Assembly (NCBI GenBank): GCA_963722295.1
Contig: CAVRLB010000008.1
Coordinates: 62,001-126,000 of the forward strand
Source of the DNA: Brooklawnia sp032229645
GTDB lineage: Bacteria > Actinomycetota > Actinomycetes > Propionibacteriales > Propionibacteriaceae
Direction: 5' to 3'
Length of the DNA: 64,000 bases
The translations under genes and the position numbers were made by a program. The notes under the pieces are model-generated. The model was not told the DNA's origin, made no database searches, and was given only the letters and a program-made list of their open reading frames with translations. Positions 41,730 through 50,882 of this stretch are shown here, piece by piece. Each line of letters opens with the position of its first letter. Position 1 is the stretch's first letter.

Positions 41730-43538
41730 ATGCAAAGCCCTGGATCGGCTCAGTGGCAAGCCGAGCTGAGCGACGTCTTCTACCTCATCTTGCGCCAGAT
41801 GAGGTTTCCGCTGCTGCTGGTGCTGGGCGTCTACACCTTCTGCACGACGGGCCTGGCCCTGATACCAGGCACCGACCCGGTGACCGGCGACCCAAGCGCG
41901 CCGCTGAGCGTCTTCGATGCGTTCTACGTGGTCAGCTACACCGCGACGACCATCGGCTTCGGCGAGGTACCGCACCCCTACAACGTGATGCAGCGAATGT
42001 GGATGACGGCGACGATCTACATCTCGGTCGCGGCGTGGTCGTATTCGCTGGTCAACGTGCTGGCGCTGCTGCAGGACAAGGGATTCCAGAACGCGGTGCG
42101 GATCGCGCGGTTCACCAGAAACATCCACCAGATCCGGGAGCCGTTCTATATCGTCTGCGGAATCGGCGAGACCGGACGCATGGTCTGCCATGGGCTCGAC
42201 CATCTCGGGCTGCGTTTCGTGGCCATCGAGCTGGACCCCATTCGCCTGCAAGAGTTGCGCATGGACGAGTTCGCTGTCGATCCGCCAACCGTTCAAGCGG
42301 ACGCGAAAGATCCGCTGCTGCTGAAGCAGGCCGGTCTGATCAACCCGAACTGCAAAGGGGTCGTCGCGCTCACCGACGACGATCCGACGAACCAGGCAAT
42401 CGCGGTAAACGTGCGGTTGCTGGCCCCCAGAGTTCCGGTGCTGGCGCGTATTCGCGACATCGAGACCGAAACCCACATCGGTGTCTTCGGCGGCGATCTG
42501 GTGATCAATCCTTTCGAACAGTTCGCGGAGTCTCTCGCCTCGGCGGTCACTTCTCCGCAGCGCTACCGGCTGCGCAGCCTGATCACCGGCCTGCCGGGTC
42601 GGCCCATCGTCGCGATCGAGCCACCGCCGAGGGGACATTGGATCATGTGTGGCTACGGACGCTTCGGTCACAGGATGGTCGAGGAGTTGCGTGCGGTAGG
42701 GATGAGCCTGTCAGTGATCGATGAGCGCCACTTCGGCGAGCCCGGCGTCGACATCAAGGGCAGCGGCACCCGATCCGAAGATCTCAAGGCGGCGGGCATC
42801 GGCCACGCGGTGGGTCTGGTGGCGGGCAATGCATCCGATCCGAAGAACCTGTCCATCGCGGTGACGGCGCGGGCACTCAAGCACGATCTCTATGTGGTCG
42901 TGCGCCAGAACCAGCTGACGAACACTCCACTGATCGAAGCGTTCGACGAGAACCTGCTGATGGTACCGAGCCAGATCGTGGCCCGTGAGTTCTTGGCCCG
43001 TATCACCACTCCGCTGCTCAACCGCTTCTTGCGGCTGATTCCGCAGCACAACGAGGCCGAGTGTGCGCAACTCTACGCACAGCTCTCCCAGCTCGATCCC
43101 GGACGCCACCCCGAGCTGTGGGACCTGGCGATCTCCGAGCAACGGGCACCCGCGCTGGCCGAGATGGTGAGCGCCGGGGGCCGTTTCACCGTCGGCCACT
43201 TGCGAGCCGATCCCCTCGACCGTGGCTGGCGGCTGCCCATGAAGGTGCTGCTGGTGCGGCGGGCCAACAAGAATATCCAGCTGCCGAGCGACGACTTCGT
43301 CCTGAAGGCAGGTGACCGCGTCCTGCTGGCCGGGGCACCGCAGGCAAAGCGGCGCCTGGATCTGACCCTGCGAGATACTGCCATCTTGAACTATGTGGTC
43401 AGCGGGCGGCGTCCGGACGGCGGCTCGCTGTGGCGCTGGCTGACCCGCAAGCACCCGCCGGAGATCGTCCCGCTGCCCGACGCGGACGCGCTCGAATCCG
43501 CCAACCTGCGGTCAGAGGACGAGTCCCCCGGCAAGTGA
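41730..43538 (+). CDS. Potassium channel protein with two RCK (TrkA-N/TrkA-C) units
   Basis: 602 residues. The pore region (about 20-115) has two helices around the filter TATTIGFGE, a variant of TVGYG. The first TrkA-N domain begins with YIVCGIGETGRMV (about 140) and the second with IMCGYGRFGHRM (about 312). A TrkA-C-like region lies near the end (FVLKAGDRVLLAG). Such proteins gate K+ flux in response to nucleotides or Ca2+. Two RCK units in one chain with one pore resemble the GsuK/BK-like layout. The tail after 570 is charged and variable. Confidence 0.88.
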   Translation: MQSPGSAQWQAELSDVFYLILRQMRFPLLLVLGVYTFCTTGLALIPGTDPVTGDPSAPLSVFDAFYVVSYTATTIGFGEVPHPYNVMQRMWMTATIYISVAAWSYSLVNVLALLQDKGFQNAVRIARFTRNIHQIREPFYIVCGIGETGRMVCHGLDHLGLRFVAIELDPIRLQELRMDEFAVDPPTVQADAKDPLLLKQAGLINPNCKGVVALTDDDPTNQAIAVNVRLLAPRVPVLARIRDIETETHIGVFGGDLVINPFEQFAESLASAVTSPQRYRLRSLITGLPGRPIVAIEPPPRGHWIMCGYGRFGHRMVEELRAVGMSLSVIDERHFGEPGVDIKGSGTRSEDLKAAGIGHAVGLVAGNASDPKNLSIAVTARALKHDLYVVVRQNQLTNTPLIEAFDENLLMVPSQIVAREFLARITTPLLNRFLRLIPQHNEAECAQLYAQLSQLDPGRHPELWDLAISEQRAPALAEMVSAGGRFTVGHLRADPLDRGWRLPMKVLLVRRANKNIQLPSDDFVLKAGDRVLLAGAPQAKRRLDLTLRDTAILNYVVSGRRPDGGSLWRWLTRKHPPEIVPLPDADALESANLRSEDESPGK

Positions 43539-43567
43539 GCGCAATGAGCCCAGCCGTCCGCGAGTTC

Positions 43568-45037
43568 CTAGCGATGGACGGCGGTCTGCTTGACGCGATT
43601 CCAGTGTGCATCGATCGCGCCGGGGCGTCCGGCCATGAACTCATCCACCTCGGCCTTGCCGGCCCGCAGGCTCGGATCATGATCGAGGTAGTAGTTCGTC
43701 TCGCGCGCGATCAGGCCGCTGCAGATCAGCAGGCCAATCAGGTTCGGCAATGCCATCAGGCCGTTCGCGATATCGCTGAAGGTCCATACCAGCCCGAGTT
43801 CGACGGTGCAGCCGACGAAGACGGCCAGTGAGAAGACCACCCGGTATGCCATCACCCAGCTGTGCCCGAAGAGCTTCTCGATGTTACGTTCGCCGTAGTA
43901 GCACCAGCCGAGGATGGTGGAGTAGGCGAATAGCACCAATGAGATCGTGACGATGTAGTGACCCCAGCTAACGCCCAGGCCGACATCGAAGGCCTTCGAT
44001 GTCATGGTCGCCGCAGCGCTGCGTCCCTCCTGCCAGGTGCCGGTGACGATCAGCACCAATCCGGTCATGGTGACCACGATGATGGTGTCGATGAAGGTCT
44101 GGGTCATCGACACCAGGCCTTGCCGGGTCGGGTGGGTGGTCTTGGCCGCTGCCGCGGCGATCGCCGCCGAACCCATGCCCGATTCGTTGGAGAAGATACC
44201 GCGGGCCGTGCCCATCTGTAGGGCGATGATGAACACGCTGCCGGTGAAACCACCGACCGCAGCCTGCCCGGTGAACGCCGTGCGGAAGACCTCGGCGAAA
44301 GCGGAGGGAATCGCGGTCACGTTCAAGCACAGCAGCACGATGGCGGCGGTCACGTAGACGACGATCATCACAGGCACCAGACCGGCGGTCACCTTGCCGA
44401 TGGACTGGATGCCGCCGATCAACACGGCCATCGTGATGAGCACCAACACCACGCCGGTCACCCACAGTGGGACGCCGAAGGAGTTCTCGACGTTGTTCGC
44501 GATCGAGTTCGCCTGGGTGCCGTTGCCGATGCCGAAGGCCGCGATCGCTGCGGCCACCGAGAAGAAGGTCGCCAGGAAGGTGCCGAAGCGCCCACTGATC
44601 GCGTCCTTGAGGTAGTACTGCGGGCCGCCGGTGATATCGCCGTGCTTGTCGCGATGCCGGAAGCGTACGGCCATGAATGCCTCGGAGTATTTGCTGGCCA
44701 TGCCGAGCAGGCCGGTCACCCACATCCAGAAGAGCGCGCCGGGCCCGCCGATCGAGATGGCTGTGGCGACACCGACGATATTGCCGGTGCCCACAGTCGC
44801 GGCGAGCGCGGTGGTGAGCGCCTGGTATTGCGAGATATCGCCGTGCTTCTGGTCCTCGGTGCCATCGTCCGATCGTTTGATCAGCGCCAGCCACAGGGCG
44901 GATCCGAGCTTGCGGAACTGAATGCCGCGCAACCTGATGGTCAACCACAATCCGGTTCCGAGTAGCAGCGGAATCAGGAGGAAGGGCCCCCAGATGAAGC
45001 TGTCGATGGTGTCGAGAATCTCGGTCAGCCGTTCCAT
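43568..45037 (-). CDS. alsT: Alanine/glycine:cation symporter (AGCS family)
   Basis: 489 residues from the ATG at 45037. The protein imports alanine or glycine with Na+ or H+. The family signature ATVGTGNIVGVATAI lies in the first third. Also visible are SKYSEAFMAVRFR, GPQYYLKD, ARGIFSNESGMGSAAIAAAAA and GWCYYGERNIEKLFG. About eleven hydrophobic segments are present. It converges with the K+ channel gene; the stop codons lie 29 bases apart. Confidence 0.92.
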   Translation of the reverse strand: MERLTEILDTIDSFIWGPFLLIPLLLGTGLWLTIRLRGIQFRKLGSALWLALIKRSDDGTEDQKHGDISQYQALTTALAATVGTGNIVGVATAISIGGPGALFWMWVTGLLGMASKYSEAFMAVRFRHRDKHGDITGGPQYYLKDAISGRFGTFLATFFSVAAAIAAFGIGNGTQANSIANNVENSFGVPLWVTGVVLVLITMAVLIGGIQSIGKVTAGLVPVMIVVYVTAAIVLLCLNVTAIPSAFAEVFRTAFTGQAAVGGFTGSVFIIALQMGTARGIFSNESGMGSAAIAAAAAKTTHPTRQGLVSMTQTFIDTIIVVTMTGLVLIVTGTWQEGRSAAATMTSKAFDVGLGVSWGHYIVTISLVLFAYSTILGWCYYGERNIEKLFGHSWVMAYRVVFSLAVFVGCTVELGLVWTFSDIANGLMALPNLIGLLICSGLIARETNYYLDHDPSLRAGKAEVDEFMAGRPGAIDAHWNRVKQTAVHR

Positions 45038-45131
45038 GTATGAACTCCGATTGCAACGAGTGGGCATGAACTGGAGGTCAGTTTGCCTCAAAGTTGTTAC
45101 AAGCGAGAAACAGATTGCATTGTGGAGCCGG

Positions 45132-45911
45132 CTATCTGGGCTCGCGGATTTGTGCAACGGTCCGCTTCACGGCGTCGATGAGCATCAGCGCGTCCATGGA
45201 GTAGGCGATCGAGTCGTATCCCTGCTCGATGCGTCGCCTTGCGTCCGCCGGCGTTGTGGCGTAGATGAACGACGCCTTGCCGGCCTCCCGGCAGATCCGC
45301 TGCACCCGGTCGAGCGCCTCGATGTGCTCGGGGTTGTCGAAATCGCCCGGACGCCCGAGCGCCGCCGACAGATCGAACGGCCCGACGAAGACACCATCGA
45401 TGCCCTCCAGCCTGGCAATCGCCTCGATGTCGTTCAGGCAGCCGAGGGTTTCGCACTGCGGGATCAGCATCGTCTGCTCGTTGCAGACCCGCATGAAGTT
45501 GCCGAGTCCGGCCGTTGCATAGTCGTCGGTCCAATAGTGGGCCCCCGGTGTGGGGGCGATCCCGCGCTCGCCGATGGGGAAGTACTTGCCCCATCTGACG
45601 ATCTCGCGGGCCTCCTCCAGGCTGCGCACATTGGGAATGATGATGCCCAGCGCGCCGGCATCCAGCATCTTCAAGATGGACGCCCGGGATGAATCCTTGA
45701 CGCGGGCGAAGGGTACGCAGCCGGCCGACTTGGCGGCCCGGATCAGGTCGAGCGAGGTCTCGACGTCGAACGGGCCGTGCTCGGTGTCGATGATGATGAA
45801 GTCGACGCCGCCATAGGCCACGCACTCGACAGCCGTCTGGTTGCCGAGCTGAAAAAATGTGCCCAGCGGATGATCGCCCACCTCGATCATTGCCTCAACG
45901 TCATTGCGCAT
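45132..45911 (-). CDS. HpcH/HpaI aldolase family protein
   Basis: 259 residues. Class II pyruvate aldolases of this family retro-aldol cleave 4-hydroxy-2-oxo acids using a divalent metal. Key blocks: DFIIIDTEHGPFD (the His-Gly general base region), VKDSSRASILKMLDAGALGIIIP, GERGIAPTPGAHYW, MLIPQCET (metal-binding Glu) and GVFVGPFDLSAALG (metal-binding Asp). Length is standard. It lies upstream of the AGCS symporter on the same strand with a 94-base gap. The natural substrate is unknown. Confidence 0.88.
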   Translation of the reverse strand: MRNDVEAMIEVGDHPLGTFFQLGNQTAVECVAYGGVDFIIIDTEHGPFDVETSLDLIRAAKSAGCVPFARVKDSSRASILKMLDAGALGIIIPNVRSLEEAREIVRWGKYFPIGERGIAPTPGAHYWTDDYATAGLGNFMRVCNEQTMLIPQCETLGCLNDIEAIARLEGIDGVFVGPFDLSAALGRPGDFDNPEHIEALDRVQRICREAGKASFIYATTPADARRRIEQGYDSIAYSMDALMLIDAVKRTVAQIREPR

Positions 45912-46139
45912 GCTGTCTGCCCCCTGAAACGCTCACCCGGCTGCGGTGCCTCGGCTACTGAATCCAGACTATCGGGACCACCGGTGGGCGGGTGGCCATC
46001 CGCGACTATCTGTGCAGGATATAGGAGTGCCCCGGCTGCCGGGACGATTCGGTTGGACGACTCGGGTAGTCTGCTACTGCTGACCACGCCGGACGCACAG
46101 TAATTCTCTGGAGGGTCCTAAAACACCGACAGGAGACCC

Positions 46140-47531
46140 ATGCGCACCTTCCAACGGGTGCTGGTGAACACTCTGCTGGCCAATATCACCACCCAGATGG
46201 TGTGGTTCGGATTCACCTTCTGGGCTTATCTGCAGACGCGCTCGGTGCTGGTGACATCGATCCTCGGCGGCTCCTATATGCTCCTGCTCGCCGTTTTCAG
46301 CGTGCCTTTCGGGACGCTGATCGACCGCGTCCGCAAGAAGACCGCGATGATGCTGGCCACCGTCTCTACGGGCTCCGCCTTCGCCATCGCCATCATCCTC
46401 TTCTTCCTGGTTCCGGCCGAGGTGCTGCTCGACCTGCATCGTCCGTTCTTCTGGATCTTCCTGACGATCCTGTTGGCCGGTGCCCTGGTCGAATCGATCC
46501 GTGGCCTGGCGTTGGCCACCTGTGTGACCATGCTGGTGCCGGCGGACGAGCGCCCCAAGGCGAATGGCCTGGTCGGAATGGTGCAGGGCATCGGTTTCGC
46601 GTTCAACTCGGTGGTCTCCGGGTTGGCGGTGGGCTTCTTGGGCATGGGAGTGCTACTGGTGATGGGCACCATACTCACCGCCGTGGCCGCCGTGCATCTG
46701 CGGCTGATCGAGATCAGCGAGCCCACCATCCAGCATGCCGAGGGCGTACCGGCGAAGGTCGATTTCGTCGAGGCATTCCGGATGACCGTGGCCATTCCGG
46801 GGCTACCGGCACTGGTCATCTTCTCGACCTTCAACAATCTGCTCGGCGGGGTCTATATGGCCCTGCTGGATCCCTACGGGCTCGAACTGATGCCGGTGCA
46901 GGCCTGGGGAATTCTCTTCGGTGTCTGCAGCATCGGCTTCATCCTCGGCGGCATGATCATCTCGCGGTCCGGCCTGGGTGCCAATCCGGTGCGCACGCTG
47001 CTGCTCGCCAATATCGCGATGTGGGTGGTGGGCGCCATCATGCCGATCCGCGAGTCGGTCGTGCTGCTGGCGGTTGGTGTGTTCATCTACATGGGCGTGA
47101 TCACCTTCGCGGAGGCCTCGGAGCAGACGGTGCTGCAGAAGATCGTCCCGTTCGCCCAGCAGGGTCGCGTCTTCGGGTTCGCGATGGCCATCGAGTTGGC
47201 GGCGGCCCCGATCAGCACGCTGATGGTCGGGCCGGTCGCCGAGTTCTGGCTGATTCCGTATATGAATTCAGATGCAGGACGCGACCGGTTGGGCTGGCTG
47301 CTGGGATCGGGCACGACCCGCGGGATAGCCCTGGCCTTCGTGCTGGCGAGCCTGATCGGGATCGTCGTCACCGTGCTCGCGCTGGCGTCGAGGCCCTATC
47401 GGGTGCTCTCGGGGACCTACCGCGATTCGGCCGTCAACGAGATGCTGGCGTCCGAGAGCCCGGCCGATCGGACGCAGACCGAGCCGCCCAGCGATAGCGA
47501 CGATCGTCCGGGAGTGGAGCCTCAGGAGTAG
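46140..47531 (+). CDS. MFS transporter (multidrug-efflux-like)
   Basis: 463 residues, about 12 hydrophobic segments. The loop between helices 2 and 3 reads VPFGTLIDRVRKKTAMM, a G-x-x-x-D-R-x-R-K variant of the MFS signature. The C-terminal 50 residues are a Ser/Pro/Glu-rich cytosolic tail (ESPADRTQTEPPSDSDDRPG). No substrate clue. A TCTGGAGGG ribosome binding site region lies ~30 bases upstream and AGGAGA just before the ATG. Confidence 0.85.
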   Translation: MRTFQRVLVNTLLANITTQMVWFGFTFWAYLQTRSVLVTSILGGSYMLLLAVFSVPFGTLIDRVRKKTAMMLATVSTGSAFAIAIILFFLVPAEVLLDLHRPFFWIFLTILLAGALVESIRGLALATCVTMLVPADERPKANGLVGMVQGIGFAFNSVVSGLAVGFLGMGVLLVMGTILTAVAAVHLRLIEISEPTIQHAEGVPAKVDFVEAFRMTVAIPGLPALVIFSTFNNLLGGVYMALLDPYGLELMPVQAWGILFGVCSIGFILGGMIISRSGLGANPVRTLLLANIAMWVVGAIMPIRESVVLLAVGVFIYMGVITFAEASEQTVLQKIVPFAQQGRVFGFAMAIELAAAPISTLMVGPVAEFWLIPYMNSDAGRDRLGWLLGSGTTRGIALAFVLASLIGIVVTVLALASRPYRVLSGTYRDSAVNEMLASESPADRTQTEPPSDSDDRPGVEPQE

Positions 47532-47592
47532 TCTCCTGCGGAGGAGACCGCCCGGCACGGGCATCGCGAATCTCCCGGAGGTGGTTGGTTTC

Positions 47593-48327
47593 ATGGAGTG
47601 GCTGCCGCTGATCGTGGCTGCGCTGATCATAGGCATCGCCAAGACCAGCTTCGGTGGCCTCGGCTCGGTAGCCGTCGCTTTGATGGCGCTCGTGATGCCG
47701 ACCAAGGAGTCGACCGCCGCCGCGCTGTTGCTGCTGATCACCGGCGATATCGTCGCGGTCCTGCGCTACCGCAGCAATGCCGACTGGCGATTGCTGCGCA
47801 GTCTGCTGCCCTCGGTGGTACCTGGGCTGCTGCTGGGTGCCCTCTTCATCAGGGTGGTGGACGACCTGGTGCTGCGGCGTTCGATCGGCGTCATCTTGTT
47901 GATCTCGGTTCTCCTCCAACTCGGGGTTTCCGCTCGCCGCAAGCCGCCGGTGGTCGGCGATGATTCGCGGCCGCCCCGCGCACTGACGGTTGGCGCCGGA
48001 ATCGCCGCCGGATTCACCACCATGGCGGCGAACGCTGCCGGGCCGGTGATGGCCTTGTATCTGCAGGTTTCAAAGGTCGACAAGATGCGCTTCCTCGGCA
48101 CCTCGGCCTGGTTCTACTTCATCGTGAATGTCTCGAAGACGCCGCTGACCGCCGCGCTGGGACTGTTCACCCATCGAGTGCTGATCACGGCGGCGCTGAT
48201 GATCCCGGTGGTGCTGGTGGGCACCCTGATCGGGGTCGCGGTGATCGGACGCGTGAAGCAGCGCGCGTTCGACATTCTCACGCTGCTCACCTCGGTGGTG
48301 GCCGCAGGCGCCCTGATCCTCGTCTAG
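47593..48327 (+). CDS. Sulfite exporter TauE/SafE-family permease
   Basis: 244 residues from the ATG at 47593, which is served by GGAGG; an in-frame GTG at 47581 is less likely. About eight membrane helices with the TauE pattern: GIAKTSFGGLGSVAVALMAL, VVPGLLLGALF, and the repeated half TTMAANAAGPVMALYLQ then TSAWFYFIVNVSKTPL. Members export small organosulfur or carboxylate anions. It follows the MFS gene by 61 bases. Confidence 0.9.
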   Translation: MEWLPLIVAALIIGIAKTSFGGLGSVAVALMALVMPTKESTAAALLLLITGDIVAVLRYRSNADWRLLRSLLPSVVPGLLLGALFIRVVDDLVLRRSIGVILLISVLLQLGVSARRKPPVVGDDSRPPRALTVGAGIAAGFTTMAANAAGPVMALYLQVSKVDKMRFLGTSAWFYFIVNVSKTPLTAALGLFTHRVLITAALMIPVVLVGTLIGVAVIGRVKQRAFDILTLLTSVVAAGALILV

Positions 48328-48352
48328 CATCCTCGCCTAGCCCACCGAGGAT

Positions 48353-48778
48353 TCAGGCGCGGTCGGCGTCGAGCGAGCCGAGCAGCTCTGCGATGTATTC
48401 CTGCTGGTCACCGCACTGATGCAGGTTGTTCCCGTAGACCTGGCCGGCCTGGTCGCTGGCCTGCACCGTGTACTCCACGGCGTCCATGCAGATGTCCTGC
48501 TGGTTGGCGCTCAGTGCGCGATGCAGAGCCCGGTAGAAGGCGTCCCGGTCGAGTAGCTCGTATTCGAAGGTGTTGGACAGCGGCAAGCCGTCATCTCCGG
48601 GATGGGTTTCGGTGAGCTCGACGCTGCTGCCCGTGATCAGCCAGATTGTGTGGACGCCAGGGGTCCAGGGGTTGAACGCGGTGATCGTCGCTTCGGTGTA
48701 GTCGGGCATCGAGGTGCATCCGGTCAGGCTCAATGCGAGCCCGGCGGCGATGGCTATGGCAAGGGGCTTGAGCTTCAC
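48353..48778 (-). CDS. Lipoprotein of unknown function (paralogue 1)
   Basis: 141 residues. A signal peptide (LKPLAIAIAAGLALSLTGC) with lipobox LTGC places it on the outer face of the membrane. The mature part has SMPDYTEATITAF, a WLITGSSVELTE segment, two later Cys residues and a QEYIAELLG-type C-terminus. It aligns with the next gene along its whole length (x-PDY, W-x-x-x-G, CxDA, Cys-x-x-Q). No domain was recognised. Confidence 0.75.
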   Translation of the reverse strand: MKLKPLAIAIAAGLALSLTGCTSMPDYTEATITAFNPWTPGVHTIWLITGSSVELTETHPGDDGLPLSNTFEYELLDRDAFYRALHRALSANQQDICMDAVEYTVQASDQAGQVYGNNLHQCGDQQEYIAELLGSLDADRA

Positions 48779-48852
48779 GGTTCCTCCTGGGCGACGCGAT
48801 CAGGGGTATCGGTTCACTGTGTCAAGATCGGGGGTCAGCTCAGAGCCAGGGG

Positions 48853-49263
48853 TCAGCGCTCCTCGCCGAGCGCCCAGAACATGTCGTCCACATACTTCTG
48901 CTGCACTCCGCAGTCTTCGAGCTTCGATACGTAGGGTTTCCCGTCGGGATCGTGGGTTTCGATGGTCATCTCGTTGGCGTCCGTGCAACCATCCCATTTG
49001 GGCGGATGCAGTTCTTCGTGCACGGAGTTGACGAATGCCGCACGGTCCGGGACCTCGGTGCCGGTCTCTTCGGCGTCCTCGTCGTCGATCTGATCGGAGC
49101 GTTGGATCTCGGTGCCGACGACCACCCAGGTGATCGTCTCCGATTCCTGGTAGTCCTCGTAGACGATGGTCACGGGATCATAGTCGGGTATCGAACAGCC
49201 GGTCAGCCCGGATGTCAACGCCGCCGCGGTTGTCGCGACGATCAGCCAAGACTTCAGTCTCAC
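48853..49263 (-). CDS. Lipoprotein of unknown function (paralogue 2)
   Basis: 136 residues, signal peptide ending in the lipobox LTGC. The mature part starts SIPDYDPVTIVYEDY, followed by ITWVVVGTEIQ, the Asp/Glu-rich IDDEDAEETGTE, and CTDANEMTIETHDPDGKPYV with a late DCGVQQKYVDDM. It matches paralogue 1 in order of motifs and in the two Cys positions, which may form a disulfide. Tandem duplication is likely. Confidence 0.75.
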   Translation of the reverse strand: MRLKSWLIVATTAAALTSGLTGCSIPDYDPVTIVYEDYQESETITWVVVGTEIQRSDQIDDEDAEETGTEVPDRAAFVNSVHEELHPPKWDGCTDANEMTIETHDPDGKPYVSKLEDCGVQQKYVDDMFWALGEER

Positions 49264-49293
49264 CGTAGCTCCTGCCCGATGCCGGTGCGGTGG

Positions 49294-50820
49294 TTACCGG
49301 ACGCGCTTGTAGGGAGTGTATCCGTTCGATCTGTCCAGGTCCGCAGTGAGCACCATCACTTGATGAGGCTGAAGCGTGACTGCGAGGGTTGCGCGGTGGG
49401 TGCGTAGTCGCTCACCACTGAGGTGATCGGTCAGCCCGGACATGTCCATCAGCCAAGAGTCGGGGATGAGCACCGTCTCGTCGACCCGCTCGGACGAAGG
49501 GTTGGCGATCACGAAGACCGCGTCCTCGATCCGGTCGGTGAAGCGCTCGAAACCGATCAGCCGCTCGGTTTCCAGCCAGCGCAGGTCGCCGATCCGCAGC
49601 GCCCGGTGACCTCGGCGGATCGCGCTCAGCTGGTGATGGAAACGCAGCACCTGGTTGGATTGATTGACCAGATCCCAGCGCATCGGTGCGCGATTGGCCG
49701 GATCGGCACCGCCGGTCTGGCCGAGTTCGGTGCCGTAGTAGAGGTTCACGCTGCCCGGCAAGGTGAACTGCAAGACGGTGGCGAGCCGGCGGGCGGCTTC
49801 GTCCGGGATCGTGTCGGTCACCCGTGGTACGTCGTGGTTGTCGAGGTAGTTCCAGCTCTTGAGCAGGTGCTCGTAGTCGGCGTCTGCGAAGAATCGCGTC
49901 AGCATCCGCTGTGCGTGCGCCGCGGAGATCTGCTGATTGGCGAGTAGCAGGACGATCTCGCGCAGCGTGAAGTTCAGCACGCCGTCGAGCGCCGGGAACC
50001 AACCGGCGGGGTAATTGCAGACCTCGCCGAGGGTGAGAGACCCCGGCTTCTCGTCGTGGGCGGCAGCGGTCAGCTGGCCCAGGTAGTCGGGACCCAGCTC
50101 GAAGGCGACATCGAGGCGCCAGCCGTCGATGCCGTCGCGCAACCAGTTGCGCACCACGGAGTCGCGGCCCGCCCAGATGTGGTCGCGGACCGCCGGGTTC
50201 TCGATGACCAGTTCGGGCAGATTCACCGCATTCGCCCAGGCTCGGGCCCCGCCCGGACGGTCCGGATTCAGGTCGAACCAGCCGCGATGCGGGTCGTCAG
50301 GGTCGGATACCGCGGCCTGGAAGGCGGGGCTGTTGCGGCCCATGTGATTGAAGACGCCATCGAGCACGAGCCGCATCCCGCGCTCGTGCAGGTCGTCGGC
50401 CAGCTGCTTGACGTCGTCGCGAGTGCCGTATTCGGGACGCACCTGCTGGTAGTCGAGTGCGTCATAGCCGTGATTGGTCCATGCCAGGTGGATCGGGCAG
50501 AGGTAGAGCACGTCGGCGCCCAGTCCGTTGATGTAGCGGAGCCGCCCGCGCAGACTCGCGAGGTCGCCGCCCCAGAAGTCGATCTCATGTGACCACACCT
50601 CGTAGTCGTCGAAATAGCGTCCCTGGCTTGGGGTTTCGGACCAGATGTGGAGTCGCTTCGGGGCCGGGTAGAGATGAATCTTGGACGCGAGATTCGCGCT
50701 CGGCGCGAAGCGGTCGACGATCACCTGATAGATCAGCGCTCCGTTGCGCCAATCGGACTCTCGTGCCTGATAGATCTCGGGCTCGGCGTCTGGGCGAGGC
50801 ATCAGGTGCTTGTCGGGCAT
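49294..50820 (-). CDS. GH13 alpha-amylase-family glycosidase
   Basis: 508 residues, no signal peptide, so probably cytosolic. The GH13 regions are present: DGVFNHMGR (region I), GWRLDVAFE with the Asp nucleophile (region II), TLGEVCN with the acid/base Glu (region III) and NYLDNHDVPR with the transition-state Asp (region IV). The start region YQVIVDRFAPS is typical of neopullulanase/cyclomaltodextrinase-like enzymes. Likely acts on maltodextrins or glycogen-derived chains. A GTG six bases upstream is an alternative start. Confidence 0.9.
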   Translation of the reverse strand: MPDKHLMPRPDAEPEIYQARESDWRNGALIYQVIVDRFAPSANLASKIHLYPAPKRLHIWSETPSQGRYFDDYEVWSHEIDFWGGDLASLRGRLRYINGLGADVLYLCPIHLAWTNHGYDALDYQQVRPEYGTRDDVKQLADDLHERGMRLVLDGVFNHMGRNSPAFQAAVSDPDDPHRGWFDLNPDRPGGARAWANAVNLPELVIENPAVRDHIWAGRDSVVRNWLRDGIDGWRLDVAFELGPDYLGQLTAAAHDEKPGSLTLGEVCNYPAGWFPALDGVLNFTLREIVLLLANQQISAAHAQRMLTRFFADADYEHLLKSWNYLDNHDVPRVTDTIPDEAARRLATVLQFTLPGSVNLYYGTELGQTGGADPANRAPMRWDLVNQSNQVLRFHHQLSAIRRGHRALRIGDLRWLETERLIGFERFTDRIEDAVFVIANPSSERVDETVLIPDSWLMDMSGLTDHLSGERLRTHRATLAVTLQPHQVMVLTADLDRSNGYTPYKRVR

Positions 50821-50882
50821 GGACACATCGTATGTGCCCGTCGTGCGCGCGCAACTCGTTGCCCATCGGCTGCCAATATGCG

